Position numbers and translations under genes: made by a program | DNA from: Methylocaldum sp035627495 | GTDB taxonomy: Bacteria; Pseudomonadota; Gammaproteobacteria; Methylococcales; Methylococcaceae | Direction: 5' to 3' | NCBI RefSeq assembly: GCF_035627495.1 | Contig: NZ_DASPLO010000151.1 | Location: forward strand, 1-64,000 | DNA length: 64,000 nt | The notes under the pieces: model-generated | What the model was told of the DNA's origin: nothing | Databases searched by the model: none | What the model saw: only the letters and a program-made list of their open reading frames with translations | Shown: piece after piece, positions 45,062 through 55,054 of the stretch | Numbering within the stretch: position 1 is the stretch's first letter | How the letters are laid out: each line of letters opens with the position of its first letter

Positions 45062-46129
45062 TTAACGTCCATGAAATGCGGGGCTGAATTCGTGCACGGC
45101 TTCGATCATCGCCTTGGCGTGCTCAGGATCGACATCGGGAAGTATCCCATGTCCCAAATTGAATACATGCCCTTCCCCATGGCCGTATTGCTCCAAGATC
45201 CGCTTCACTTCGGTGCGTATGGTTTCGATCGGTGCATACAAGGCCATAGGATCCAAGTTGCCCTGCAGGGCGACCTTGTGCCCCACCCGACGGCGCGCCA
45301 CCCCGATGGGCGTGGTCCAGTCCAAACCCAAGGCGTCGTAACCCGCTTCCGTCATGGCCTCCAACCATTGTCCACCACCCTTGGTGAAGAAGATCGTCGG
45401 TATGGTTTTATCGCCACGGCGCCTATCCAGTTTATCGAGTACGCGCTTCGCATACGCCAGGGAGAATTCCTCGTAGTGCGCCGTCGGCAAGATCCCGCCC
45501 CAGGTGTCGAACACCATGACGACATCGACGCCCGCAGCGATTTGAGCATTGAGATAAAGCGCCACGGCATCGGCCAATTTCTCCAAGAGCTCGTGGAGAA
45601 CTACGGGCTGCTCGTACATCAATCCCTTGACCTTACGAAATTCTTGCCCGCCGGCGCCTTCGACCATGTAGGTGGCCAAAGTCCAGGGACTGCCCGAGAA
45701 TCCAATAAGCGGAACGCTGCCGTCCAAATTTTGTTGAATCAATCGGACCGCATCTATGACATAGCGCAAATCCGATTCCGGATCGGGCACCGACAACCGG
45801 TGGACATCGGCGGCGCTGCGGACCGGATTTCTGAAACGGGGCCCCTCGCCTTCTACGAACTCCAAACCCAAGCCCATCGCGTCCGGCACCGTGAGAATAT
45901 CGGAGAAAAGAATGGCGGCGTCCAGCCGGAAGCGCGCAAGAGGCTGCAGCGTGACCTCGCAAGCCAGTTCAGGCGTACTGCACAGCTTCATAAAGCTGCC
46001 CGCCTGTTCCCGGACGCGGCGGTATTCAGGTAAATAGCGGCCCGCCTGGCGCATCATCCAAACCGGCGTTCTTTCGACAGGCTGTCTTAATAGTGCACGG
46101 ATAAAACAATCATTCTTAGGTGCATTCAT
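45062..46129 (-). CDS. hemE: Uroporphyrinogen decarboxylase
   Basis: 355 residues from ATG 46129 (MNAPKNDCFIRALLRQP). It removes four carboxyl groups from uroporphyrinogen III in haem synthesis. Motifs: PVWMMRQAGRYLPEYR (substrate-binding Arg pair), FSDILTVPDAMG, GFSGSPWTLATYM, and GHGILPDVDP. A TTG four codons upstream is in frame, but the ATG is preferred. The gene continues in the same direction as damX and aroB. Confidence 0.97.
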   Translation of the reverse strand: MNAPKNDCFIRALLRQPVERTPVWMMRQAGRYLPEYRRVREQAGSFMKLCSTPELACEVTLQPLARFRLDAAILFSDILTVPDAMGLGLEFVEGEGPRFRNPVRSAADVHRLSVPDPESDLRYVIDAVRLIQQNLDGSVPLIGFSGSPWTLATYMVEGAGGQEFRKVKGLMYEQPVVLHELLEKLADAVALYLNAQIAAGVDVVMVFDTWGGILPTAHYEEFSLAYAKRVLDKLDRRRGDKTIPTIFFTKGGGQWLEAMTEAGYDALGLDWTTPIGVARRRVGHKVALQGNLDPMALYAPIETIRTEVKRILEQYGHGEGHVFNLGHGILPDVDPEHAKAMIEAVHEFSPAFHGR

Positions 46130-46262
46130 GGCGTCACGCAAGTCAATGGCAGAGAGATCGGTTTACAACAATGGGCGCAAAAATTTACAGGGAATTCGCT
46201 GTAAGGCATTCAGCCGAATTCATAACATTGCCCCACAGAATAGAGAACTCGTTCGGTTATTT

Positions 46263-47960
46263 TCAACGATCCGACGAATCGGCCGAAGAGGTAAACGCGG
46301 CGTGCCGCGGCATCATTCGCCGAATCTCTTGGTGAATAGATTTCATCTGTCTAGGCAAGGGCTGGCCGAGCGAAACAGGCAGTGTTGCGGCAGCCTCCTT
46401 AGCTGCCGGCAAAGTCGGATAAATTCCGAAGAAAAGCGGATACAGATCGCCGCTTCCCTTGCGCGAACGAAAACTGGCTAGTTCGCTGCCCAGCGGAAAT
46501 TGTTTAGCCAGCTTGACTACCGAACTCAATCGGGAAACGGCAACAATCTGCAAGGTGTAAGCTTCTGGACTTTGATCCATCAGCCATTCAGCGCTCTTGA
46601 GCCCTTCCATAACGATCTCAGGCGATTTTGACCGCTGGGAGGTTTCACCTTGCGCCATCGAAGTCCCGGACTCCCGCGCTTTCACCTCGGCTTCTCTTAA
46701 AGAGTCAGCCGGCTCAGGGCGGGCTGACGATACCTGAACCTGAGTCTCCGACGTGTTTTTCGGCTCTTCCACGACCGCGGCGGGTGGCGGCTCAAGTGGA
46801 GCCCCCGATTCCATCGGCTTCGGGTCTTCTGCCGTCTTCTTCGCTTCCGTTTCCAGTACAGGCACTGCGGCAGCCGGTGTTGCGGTTATCGTTGCCGGTT
46901 CGGAAGCCTTGGAGATCTCCGTCTTTTCGCTCTCGGCTAAAGCCAAGGGCGCGGATGGCGATTGGGAAGCGGCAACGATTTCGACAGCTGTCGATGCCGG
47001 CGGCTCCTGAACTTTAGTCAACGGCTCTGCCGGGGTCGAGGCCTCGACTTCCTGAACCTGTTCCGGAACGGAAGGCGCAATGGCTACATTAGACTTTACA
47101 GTCTCAGCCGAACTATCGGGAAGCGGTCTTTGCGGTTCCGGTGTCTGTCTCGAGAAAAATAGAAAGAACGCGTAAGCCGTCACTCCAGCCAATAAGCCGG
47201 CCGCGGTTACCCAGCCGAAGTTAGCCAAAGCCGCTGTTTTTGTCGATCCATGCGACGATTTCAGCATCTCGACCACCGCTCCCGGAACTCCCCGGCTCCG
47301 GGAATACAGCCGTTTTACAAAGGATTCCGTAATCTCTTGCCCGCTTGGCAACCCGGATACCCTTGTTGCTAATTGATGCGCATAAAATCTGCACTCATCC
47401 TGCGATAAAGCAGGAATGTCCAGAATAAACGCATCACCAAGAGCCGATCTATCCGTGTCGGACTTTTGCAGGGCCTCGTTGCTGCGCATCGCCAGCACCA
47501 GCCGCAAGGCCGGATGAGAGCTTGCGAACTGCCATAGCGCGTTGAGAAGCCCCGGCGCGAGCGCGCCGGCATCATCGAGCAGCAGCACGAGATTTCGATG
47601 CTCCTTGCCGTAGTTTGCCAATAAATCGGTCAAGCCCAATCCCGAAGAGGCCGACCTCGGCTTGTCCTGATTCAAAGTGCGCGACAACTCGTCGAGAATC
47701 CGCTCATAACCCATGCCCGGCGCAGAAACCAAATAGCGGACCGTTGCGAGTGGCGCTAAGCGGGTCTCCAGAAAGCGCAGAAAAGTTGTTTTGCCGATGC
47801 CTTCCGGCCCACACACGACGATGGGTTGAGCCAAGTTGACCGCCAGGTGCAAAAGCAAATCGAACTTTTGCATGCGTGCTGCAGAAATAAGCGACAAGGG
47901 CTGAGCACCGTGAGCGCTCTCACGATCGCTAAGAGGCGAAGAAAATTCAGCCGCGCCCAT
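46263..47960 (-). CDS. damX: SPOR-domain cell-division protein DamX-like with N-terminal ATPase domain
   Basis: 565 residues from ATG 47960, which overlaps the aroB end by 14 nt. N-terminal AAA/ExeA-like ATPase domain (about 35-250) with Walker A GPEGIGKTT and LVLLLDDAGAL; a transmembrane segment at about 260-280; a long Ala/Pro/Glu linker; and a C-terminal SPOR domain (about 480-550) with YTLQIVAVSR and LYPLFFGIYPT. SPOR binds denuded glycan at the septum. The aroK-aroB-damX order is typical of gammaproteobacteria. Confidence 0.88.
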   Translation of the reverse strand: MGAAEFSSPLSDRESAHGAQPLSLISAARMQKFDLLLHLAVNLAQPIVVCGPEGIGKTTFLRFLETRLAPLATVRYLVSAPGMGYERILDELSRTLNQDKPRSASSGLGLTDLLANYGKEHRNLVLLLDDAGALAPGLLNALWQFASSHPALRLVLAMRSNEALQKSDTDRSALGDAFILDIPALSQDECRFYAHQLATRVSGLPSGQEITESFVKRLYSRSRGVPGAVVEMLKSSHGSTKTAALANFGWVTAAGLLAGVTAYAFFLFFSRQTPEPQRPLPDSSAETVKSNVAIAPSVPEQVQEVEASTPAEPLTKVQEPPASTAVEIVAASQSPSAPLALAESEKTEISKASEPATITATPAAAVPVLETEAKKTAEDPKPMESGAPLEPPPAAVVEEPKNTSETQVQVSSARPEPADSLREAEVKARESGTSMAQGETSQRSKSPEIVMEGLKSAEWLMDQSPEAYTLQIVAVSRLSSVVKLAKQFPLGSELASFRSRKGSGDLYPLFFGIYPTLPAAKEAAATLPVSLGQPLPRQMKSIHQEIRRMMPRHAAFTSSADSSDR

Positions 47961-49029
47961 AGTGGTCCAACGTGGCTCGAAGTGACTCAAGATCGACCTT
48001 CATCGGCAAGGTGGCCTTGCCGATTTTTTCGAGCAGAATAAGCCGCAGCTTACCCTCCACGTTCTTCTTGTCGACGGCCATCAACTCCAAGTAGCGATCG
48101 GTATCCAGCCCCATCGGCGGCGTCACCGGCAGCCGAGCCTGCCTAAGCAGCGAAATAATGCGCTCGACACCGCCCATGTCGAGCCAACCGAGCCGCCGCG
48201 ACAGATCCGCGGCCTGGCAAATTCCGATGGCCACCGCCTCACCGTGCAGATAACTACCGTAACCCATACCGGTTTCTATGGCATGCCCGAACGTATGCCC
48301 CAAATTGAGCGTTGCGCGCACCCCCGATTCCCGTTCGTCTTCGGCTACAACTTCCGCCTTGTTGAGGCAGGAGCGCTCGATGGCATAGGCCAGGGCATCC
48401 GCATCGCGAGCCAAAAGCATCTCCATGTTGGCTTCCAACCAGACGAAGAACGCAAAATCACGAATAAGCCCGTACTTGATCACCTCGGCCAATCCGGCGC
48501 TAAACTCCCGATCGGCCAGAGTATCGAGCGTTGAGGTATCGGCTATCACGCATTGCGGCTGATAAAAAGCACCAATCATATTCTTGCCGCGCGGGTGATT
48601 GACCGCGGTTTTACCGCCTACGGAAGAATCCACCTGCGCCAGCAGAGTCGTCGGAATTTGAATGAATGGCACCCCCCGCTGATAGCAAGCGGCGGCAAAG
48701 CCGACCAAATCGCCGATCACCCCGCCCCCCAAGGCAATGAGAGATGCGTCTCGGCTAAATTTTCTGGCAAGCAATTCATCGAAGATGGTCATCGCCGATT
48801 CAATGCTTTTATAAGACTCGCCGTCCGGCAAGATCACCTCGGCAATCAGCTTGCTGTTTAGGCTTTGTCTGACCCGATCCAGATAAAGAGGCGCTACCGT
48901 TTCGTTGGTAACGACCATGACTTGGCTGGAACTTAGATGCCTTGACAACAGTTCGCCGGACTCCAGGATTTGCGATCCGATATAAATCGGATAGCTGCGT
49001 TCGCCCAGACTGACGGTCAGAGTTTTCAT
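47947..49029 (-). CDS. aroB: 3-dehydroquinate synthase
   Basis: 360 residues, standard length. Second step of the shikimate pathway. Motifs: NAD binding GGGVIGDLVGFAA, ATPase-like SSVGGKTAVNHPRGKN, and metal-binding GHTFGHAIE with a second His in LHGEAVAIG. Its start overlaps the aroK stop by four bases, and its end contains the damX start. Confidence 0.97.
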   Translation of the reverse strand: MKTLTVSLGERSYPIYIGSQILESGELLSRHLSSSQVMVVTNETVAPLYLDRVRQSLNSKLIAEVILPDGESYKSIESAMTIFDELLARKFSRDASLIALGGGVIGDLVGFAAACYQRGVPFIQIPTTLLAQVDSSVGGKTAVNHPRGKNMIGAFYQPQCVIADTSTLDTLADREFSAGLAEVIKYGLIRDFAFFVWLEANMEMLLARDADALAYAIERSCLNKAEVVAEDERESGVRATLNLGHTFGHAIETGMGYGSYLHGEAVAIGICQAADLSRRLGWLDMGGVERIISLLRQARLPVTPPMGLDTDRYLELMAVDKKNVEGKLRLILLEKIGKATLPMKVDLESLRATLDHYGRG

Positions 49030-49556
49030 GAATTCGCGTTTGCTCGGCTATAAGCTTTCAAAATCTGACGGACGGCGCTGCGGCTGGAATGCTCTCCCGT
49101 ATCCACCAAGAAATCAGCCAGGGAACGATAGAGCGGCTCCCGCACCCGCAGCAACTCTTGTAACCTCTGGCGGGGGTTCTGAGTATTGAGCAGCGGCCGG
49201 TTGGAATCCTTGTGAGTTCTTTCAAGCTGCTTTTCGACCGAACACTGCAGATAAACGACAAAACCCCGTTCATGCAGAACCTTGCGATTTTCCGGCAATA
49301 GGATTGATCCACCCCCGGTGGCCAATACGATCCCCTTTTTGCAAGATAGGTCGGCCAGAACTTCCGCTTCCCGCCTCCGAAAACCCTCTTCACCCTCGTA
49401 CTCGAAAATCATCGGGATACTGACGCCGGTACGCTGTTCGATCTCCCTATCACTATCGACGAATCGGACATCCAGGGCTTTGGCCAAAAGCCGCCCGATC
49501 GTCGTCTTGCCCGCTCCCATGGGCCCGATCAAATGAATATTGTGCGTATGTCTCAT
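49026..49556 (-). CDS. aroK: Shikimate kinase
   Basis: 176 residues from ATG 49556 (MRHTHNIHLIGPMGAG), matching the family start; a longer frame to 49622 is unlikely. Walker A is GPMGAGKTT, DSDREIE the shikimate-binding segment, and GGGS the conserved loop. It phosphorylates shikimate. Its overlap with aroB indicates coupling. A terminator for pilQ lies upstream, so the aro genes may have their own promoter or read through. Confidence 0.96.
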   Translation of the reverse strand: MRHTHNIHLIGPMGAGKTTIGRLLAKALDVRFVDSDREIEQRTGVSIPMIFEYEGEEGFRRREAEVLADLSCKKGIVLATGGGSILLPENRKVLHERGFVVYLQCSVEKQLERTHKDSNRPLLNTQNPRQRLQELLRVREPLYRSLADFLVDTGEHSSRSAVRQILKAYSRANANS

Positions 49557-49633
49557 GCCGCCCGAGATGAGAAATCGGGTCATCATATCATGTGTATTGA
49601 AAATACCGGGCAGTGCACTCACAGCCGGCGCAA

Positions 49634-49668
49634 CAACAAAAAGGCGCCGCCCTTTCAGGCCGCGCCTT
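49634..49668 (-). terminator. Rho-independent terminator after pilQ
   Basis: On the minus strand AAGGCGCGGCC pairs with GGCGGCGCCTT (one mismatch) around a short loop, followed by a T-rich TTTTTGTTG (complement of 49634-49642). It lies 19 nt after the pilQ stop. Confidence 0.8.
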
Positions 49669-49686
49669 CTGCAATTTCAGCAACAA

Positions 49687-51933
49687 TCAGCGAGAGGCGA
49701 GATCTTGCTTGAGAATTTTCGGAGTAATGAAAACGAGCAACTCTCTTTTACGATCTTCAACGTTGTTTCTGCGGAACATATATCCGATCCCGGGCAGATC
49801 GCCGAAAAACGGTACTTTGTCGGTATTGTTAAGCTTCTGCCCTTCGTAGACACCGCCCAGAACCACGGTTTCCCCATTGGCGACTTGGGCCGTAGTTTGA
49901 ATTTCACGCTTATCGATCGCCGGGCCAGCTTGTGTTATCTCGCCTTTTTCATCCTTCTTGATCAAGAGGTCCATCAACACTTGATCGTCGGGCGTGATAT
50001 GCGGCGTTACGTTCAACTCGAGTACCGCCTGTTTGAACGAAATGTTGGCCGAGGCTCCTCCTCCCGCTACAACTGTGGTCTGATAAGGAATCTCGACACC
50101 CTGTTTGATTACCGCCTTGGTCTGATCCGAGGTAATCAGCCGGGGATTGGACACGGTTTCACTACGCCCTTCCCTCTGAGCGGCCGATAACTCAAGATCC
50201 AGCAAGTAATCGCCCGCTTTGATGAGTGTGAACCCGATGGCACTGGCGCCACCCGTTGCGGCGGTCGCGGCGCCTCTGGCCGCGAGATCCACCAGCAGAT
50301 CGGTGTTGGTAGACTTTTCCCCACCGGCAGCCGGTTGCTGGAAAATGACGCCATCAGTTGAAGAGCCTGAGCCTGTAGAAAAAGAGCTGGCTCCTCTTGC
50401 ATTAACGAGTCTATTGACCTGAAGGCGACTGCCCAAATCCCTTAGAAAATCGTTGGAAGCAATGACAATTCGAGATTCGATGAGTACTTGCCGAATAGGC
50501 TTGTCTAATTGACGGACCAGATCGCGGACTCGCTCCAAATTGCGCGGAGTATCTTTCACGATCAACTGATTGGTCCGCGGATCGACGGTTACGTTGCCCC
50601 GCCCTGATAAAACCGATTGACTCACATCCAGTGTCGATACCGCCGTGGAAGCCGTCGCACCTCCGATGCTAGCCGGCTGAGTCATGGATTGACTCGTGCG
50701 CTCCGTGGTACCGACCAAGACTTTCTTGATATCCTCGGCCGTGGTGTAGTTGATCTGGATGATTTCCGTCCGCAACGGTTCCAGTTCTTCCACAACTTTC
50801 TGCGCTTCGAGTTCCTCCTTCTCCTGTTTATTGATCTCTTCGATCGGAGCAACGCGAATGATATTGCCCTCCTGGCGCTTACCCAAACCCTTAGACCTAA
50901 GAACAAGCTCCAAGGCCTGATCCCACGGAACATCGTTGAGCCGGAGTGTTACGTTGCCCTGTACCGTGTCGCTGGCCACAATGTTGAGGTTGGTGAAATC
51001 GGCCAGAATCTGCAGAACGGACCGCACCGGGATATCCTGGAAATTCAGAGTCAGCTTGTCACCGGAGAACGTGAAGCTTTTCTTCTTAATTTCCTCTTTT
51101 TCCATTTTGGTCAGAGGGCGAAATTCCACCGCCAAAACATTGTCGGTCTGATAGGAGGAATAGTCATATTCATCGGAAACGGGAGATACAACCATCCGAG
51201 CATGGGCTCCATCCATGGCCGACTCGATGGAGCGAACAGGAGTGGCGAAATCCATGACATCGAGCCTACGCGCCAATTGCGACGGCAGATTCGTGTCGGC
51301 AAATCTTACAATGACTTTTTGCCCCTCTTCGTGGATATCGACGACAGACTTAGGATCGCTCAGCGTTACCAAAAGCCGCCCCTCGCCCTTTTCGCCTCGA
51401 CGGAAATCGACGTTTTCAATCCGCCTGTCGCTGCCCGCGAGTGGCCGATCAATGATTTGGGACTTTGTTGAAGCCGCTTTCGTGGCGGCAATCGGCGCAG
51501 CACCGCTTTGCAGCGTGATAAGAATATTGTTGCCGTCCACTCGGCTGGCGTAGGGCATCATATCGGTCAAATTGATTACCACGCGGGTGCGTCCGGCCGA
51601 CTCCACCGCCTGAATGCTTTGAGCCCCCCCTACATTGATCGGCACTGATTTCTTTTCCAAACCGTTGGCCACACCAGGCAGGTCCAGCGCTATGCGGGCG
51701 GGGTTTTCTGTGTGGAAGATTCTGGGCTCTACGGCTGGCCCGCTCAAGCCCAACAACAACTGCAAGTTGTCCCCGGGTAGGGATGAAAAATCCACGGACT
51801 TGAGTACAAGTCCTTCCGCCTGACTAACGGATAGATGCAGATGCAGGGACAAGCCGATCAGAATGAAGCCTATTGCCTTTCTATATCGCTGCCATACGGT
51901 CGAAGTAATGCCAATGCCTTTTACCGTTCTCAT
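49687..51933 (-). CDS. pilQ: Type IV pilus secretin PilQ
   Basis: 748 residues from ATG 51933, which overlaps the pilP stop (ATGA). The signal peptide ends near VSQAEG (about residue 40). Two AMIN domains lie in the N-terminal half (about 45-270), followed by the STN-type domain with DIPVRSVLQILADFT (about 305-360), N1 domain, and the secretin domain from about 470, with VLIESRIVIA and the terminal VPFFGDLPGIGYMFRR. It forms the outer-membrane pore for the type IV pilus. It ends the pilMNOPQ operon. Confidence 0.96.
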   Translation of the reverse strand: MRTVKGIGITSTVWQRYRKAIGFILIGLSLHLHLSVSQAEGLVLKSVDFSSLPGDNLQLLLGLSGPAVEPRIFHTENPARIALDLPGVANGLEKKSVPINVGGAQSIQAVESAGRTRVVINLTDMMPYASRVDGNNILITLQSGAAPIAATKAASTKSQIIDRPLAGSDRRIENVDFRRGEKGEGRLLVTLSDPKSVVDIHEEGQKVIVRFADTNLPSQLARRLDVMDFATPVRSIESAMDGAHARMVVSPVSDEYDYSSYQTDNVLAVEFRPLTKMEKEEIKKKSFTFSGDKLTLNFQDIPVRSVLQILADFTNLNIVASDTVQGNVTLRLNDVPWDQALELVLRSKGLGKRQEGNIIRVAPIEEINKQEKEELEAQKVVEELEPLRTEIIQINYTTAEDIKKVLVGTTERTSQSMTQPASIGGATASTAVSTLDVSQSVLSGRGNVTVDPRTNQLIVKDTPRNLERVRDLVRQLDKPIRQVLIESRIVIASNDFLRDLGSRLQVNRLVNARGASSFSTGSGSSTDGVIFQQPAAGGEKSTNTDLLVDLAARGAATAATGGASAIGFTLIKAGDYLLDLELSAAQREGRSETVSNPRLITSDQTKAVIKQGVEIPYQTTVVAGGGASANISFKQAVLELNVTPHITPDDQVLMDLLIKKDEKGEITQAGPAIDKREIQTTAQVANGETVVLGGVYEGQKLNNTDKVPFFGDLPGIGYMFRRNNVEDRKRELLVFITPKILKQDLASR

Positions 51934-52496
51934 TTCTTTTCCCCCACTTCCGCCAAATCGAGAGCCGCCTTGCGTTCGCGCCATGCCCCAGGACTGTCGG
52001 ATATGATTTCTACCAATTCGATCAAGTTTTCTTTGATATTGATGATCTTGCCGAAATTCTTTCCCATGTGGTTTCCGGCACGCACCCGGTGAATCGTACC
52101 GTCGCTGGCTTTGACCAACCCCCAGAGCGCGCCTTGCCGATCGACCGTTCCGACCATGCGCAGGGTATCGAGCTCATATGATTCCAATTCTTCCTTAGGC
52201 CGATTGGTATCCGGCCGGATACCGCTCTCAACCTTTGCCTCCTCAGACTCCTGGGTCTTTTCATCAATAATGAAGGGATCTCGCAAATCTTCCGGATTGA
52301 AGACGAATGGCTCCACCGTCTTGATTTCCGGCAGAGGCTCTACCGCTCCTTTCTGGCGTGCCTTGACCTCCGCAACGTAGGCCTGCAAGTCCGTTATATC
52401 GCCCCCGGCGCATCCAGTTAATCCGATAGCGACCAACCACGACACGACGTGCCATGAACAGCGTGGAGATACCAAAAACTTTAAGTGCCCGCCCAT
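51930..52496 (-). CDS. pilP: Type IV pilus inner-membrane lipoprotein PilP
   Basis: 188 residues from ATG 52496. Lipoprotein signal peptide ending in the lipobox LTGC (C at about residue 29). The mature part has an extended acidic region (EPFVFNPEDLRDPF) and a C-terminal beta domain with LRMVGTVDRQGALWGLVK. It links the PilMNO complex to PilQ. Its stop overlaps the pilQ start. Confidence 0.94.
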   Translation of the reverse strand: MGGHLKFLVSPRCSWHVVSWLVAIGLTGCAGGDITDLQAYVAEVKARQKGAVEPLPEIKTVEPFVFNPEDLRDPFIIDEKTQESEEAKVESGIRPDTNRPKEELESYELDTLRMVGTVDRQGALWGLVKASDGTIHRVRAGNHMGKNFGKIINIKENLIELVEIISDSPGAWRERKAALDLAEVGEKK

Positions 52497-52500
52497 AGTG

Positions 52501-53145
52501 CTACTTGCTTTGTTGTGGCTTTTTGACTTGACTCGCTGGAACCGCCCCGTCTTCCAAGTAACGATAGGTTCTGACCAGCGCACTCATGACCAATGGCTCC
52601 TTCGTAGTCTTTTTGCTCCCCGCATCCTTGTTATGTGCCGCAATCTTGACGTTATGTATCGTTACGATGCGCGGCAAAGAAGCCAGTCCACTGATAAAAG
52701 TGCCGAACTCCATGTAATCACCAACGACCCGGATTTCGATGGGTAACTCTGCATAAAACTCTTTGGGAATTTCGGTACTGGGTTTGAAGAGCTCGAACTC
52801 CAAACCGCTCGCCAGTCCGGTTTGAGATACGTCCACCAGCAAATCGGGAACCTGCGTCTTATCGGGTAGTTGTCTGAGCAAATCGCCGAAACTCTTTTCT
52901 ATTTCGGCCATTTGCTCCTTGTACTCTTCCAGATTGGCCGCCTTCTTTTGTCGTTGCTCGAATTTATTCTTGAGTTCCTGCTCCTTACCTTCCTCAGTTT
53001 CGAGTTGTGCGATTTGGTCCTGAGTATCAAGGTAGTACCATAAGCCACTCGCAATAATGCATAGCAGCGTAATAATCGCCGCCTTAATCGGCAGTGGCCA
53101 GGCGCCCGCGTTCTCGATGTCCCAATTGATATTGGAAAGGTTCAT
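52501..53145 (-). CDS. pilO: Type IV pilus assembly protein PilO
   Basis: 214 residues. One N-terminal membrane segment (LPIKAAIITLLCIIASGLWY, about 18-37), a coiled coil (about 45-85) with QLETEEGKEQELKNKFEQR, and a C-terminal ferredoxin-like fold (about 105-200). It pairs with PilN at the inner membrane. Its start overlaps the pilN stop by four bases (ATGA). Confidence 0.95.
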   Translation of the reverse strand: MNLSNINWDIENAGAWPLPIKAAIITLLCIIASGLWYYLDTQDQIAQLETEEGKEQELKNKFEQRQKKAANLEEYKEQMAEIEKSFGDLLRQLPDKTQVPDLLVDVSQTGLASGLEFELFKPSTEIPKEFYAELPIEIRVVGDYMEFGTFISGLASLPRIVTIHNVKIAAHNKDAGSKKTTKEPLVMSALVRTYRYLEDGAVPASQVKKPQQSK

Positions 53146-53726
53146 GACGGATTCTTCTCCTGACTGTCCGCTTTATCACCTCCCTGCTTCACCTGAAGGG
53201 TAAACTTGTTACCCCGCTCCTTTTTAGCCTCCTTGGCCTCCTGTTTGGTCTCGATGATGTTTAGCAGTGGCTCCTTCATCCAGGGTGAAGACTCCAGATT
53301 CCGCATATAAGCGGATACCCGCGCATTGGATTGGGCCATCCCGTTCATCGTCAAATTGTTGTCCAACTGCGTCAGATCCATTAGATGGACACCTTCCGGG
53401 ATGGTACGCGCCAGCTCATCAAACAAATGGACGATCTCCGGACGACTCGCCTGCAATTGCTGAATCACTTCCATCTTGGAGATCAGCCGTTTTTTCTTGG
53501 CTTCCAATTCCTCGATTTCCTTGATTCTCTTATCAAGCAACGCAATCTCGGATTCCAAGTACTGATTGCGTTGGCTTTGATAATCGATCATGTTGCCGAT
53601 GTAGTAATGAACAAAGCATAGAATCGCCCCGGTCGATAACAACGCGGTCAGGGCAATCGCTATGAATTCCTTTTGCCTTTGTTTGCGAAGCTCAGCACGC
53701 CAAGGAAGAAGGTTGATTCGAGCCAT
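53142..53726 (-). CDS. pilN: Type IV pilus assembly protein PilN
   Basis: 194 residues from ATG 53726 (MARINLLPWRAELRK), with the MxxINLLPWR signature by which PilN binds PilM. One membrane segment (about 23-43) and a coiled-coil region follow. The start overlaps the pilM stop by one base (TGATG). It links cytoplasmic PilM to PilO and PilP. Confidence 0.96.
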   Translation of the reverse strand: MARINLLPWRAELRKQRQKEFIAIALTALLSTGAILCFVHYYIGNMIDYQSQRNQYLESEIALLDKRIKEIEELEAKKKRLISKMEVIQQLQASRPEIVHLFDELARTIPEGVHLMDLTQLDNNLTMNGMAQSNARVSAYMRNLESSPWMKEPLLNIIETKQEAKEAKKERGNKFTLQVKQGGDKADSQEKNPS

Positions 53727-54787
53727 CAGTCCAAGCTCCTTAAAGCCAATCCACACGCCGTCATTAATGCCGGAGCATCATTGCTCAAACTTTGCGGTTT
53801 GACGCGCGGCGCAAGAGACATGCTGACAAACGGGTTGGCTGCGGTGGTGGGGATACCTAGAATTTCTTCCACAAAGCGATCAATACCCTGTATCGAGGCA
53901 CATCCCCCAGCTAGCACCACGCCGTCAATAGTCCGATGCGAACTTGAAGAAAGGAAAAATTGCAGCGAGCGCCCAATTTGCTGCGCCATCGCTTGTTTAA
54001 AAGGCTCCAGTACTTCAAGCAGATAATTGTCCGGAAGACCGCCATGTTTTTTGGCCAAACCGGCCTCCTCGTAGGAAAGCCCATAACGACGCTGGATTTC
54101 CTCCGTCAACTGCTTGCCGCCGAACCCCTGTTCTCGGGTATAAATGATCCGGCGATTGTGGATCACGTTCAGGGTAGTCATGGTTGATCCGACGTCGGCT
54201 ACGGCGATTGCCTGATCCGGATTGTATTCGGGGAGCTGATCCAAAATTAGGCTGCACGCATTCTCTACGGCGTACGATTCCACATCTACGATTTCGGCCT
54301 TTAGCCCGGCCATCTCCAGAGCCGCTACGCGATCCTCCACATTTTCTTTACGAGAGGCGACCAGCAACACATCCACCATTTCCGGGTTTTTCTCGGCCCT
54401 ACCCTGCACCTCGAAATCCAGGCTGACCTCATCCAGTGAGTACGGAATGTATTGATCCGCCTCCAGTTCAAGCTGAGCCTCCAGCTCATCTTCGCTCAAG
54501 GAGGCCGGCATCGAGATCACCTTGGTTATCACCGAGGAACTGGGTACCGCTACCGAAGCGTGCTTCAAGCGGGTACCCGATTGCTTGATGACTGTCTTGA
54601 TAACGTTGCCGATGATTTCAACCTTAGCAATGTTTTTATCGATTACGGCATCGAGTGGCAGCGGTGCTACGGCATAGCTTTCCACCCGGTAACGCTGTCC
54701 GTTTCTACTTAGTTCCAACAGTTTGACAGCCGCCGTACTGATATCCATGCCAAGCAACGGTGGTCTCTTGCGGTTCAAAAAAAACAT
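53726..54787 (-). CDS. pilM: Type IV pilus assembly protein PilM
   Basis: 353 residues, a cytoplasmic actin-like ATPase. Motifs: PLLGMDISTAAVKLLELS (phosphate 1), VADVGSTMTTLNVI (phosphate 2), and GVVLAGGCASIQGI (adenosine). It binds the N-terminal tail of PilN and recruits the pilus platform. It is divergent from mrcA, as in many gammaproteobacteria; the 267-nt spacer (54788-55054) should hold both promoters, including a weak TATACT on the minus strand near 54883. Confidence 0.96.
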   Translation of the reverse strand: MFFLNRKRPPLLGMDISTAAVKLLELSRNGQRYRVESYAVAPLPLDAVIDKNIAKVEIIGNVIKTVIKQSGTRLKHASVAVPSSSVITKVISMPASLSEDELEAQLELEADQYIPYSLDEVSLDFEVQGRAEKNPEMVDVLLVASRKENVEDRVAALEMAGLKAEIVDVESYAVENACSLILDQLPEYNPDQAIAVADVGSTMTTLNVIHNRRIIYTREQGFGGKQLTEEIQRRYGLSYEEAGLAKKHGGLPDNYLLEVLEPFKQAMAQQIGRSLQFFLSSSSHRTIDGVVLAGGCASIQGIDRFVEEILGIPTTAANPFVSMSLAPRVKPQSLSNDAPALMTACGLALRSLD

Positions 54788-55054
54788 CGATGATTTCCTA
54801 AACTAGCCTTTGACTTCAGGTAAACGATGCCAAGTTTTATTGCTGTTTCTCGTCGCCCGCCGAACTCCGTACTGTAGTATAGTAGGGATTCGAACTTTGC
54901 CCATGACACGCCAATTACCGTTCAACCGAGTATTTCAGAGCTGCCGTTTGGTGCTGATTTCGCTAGCTGCAGGCTGAAAACGTCTTTTTAATTTCTTTGT
55001 CGAGTGAGAACCCGCAACAGTCGACGCAAATCACGCTCTCGTTCAGCGAGCGTC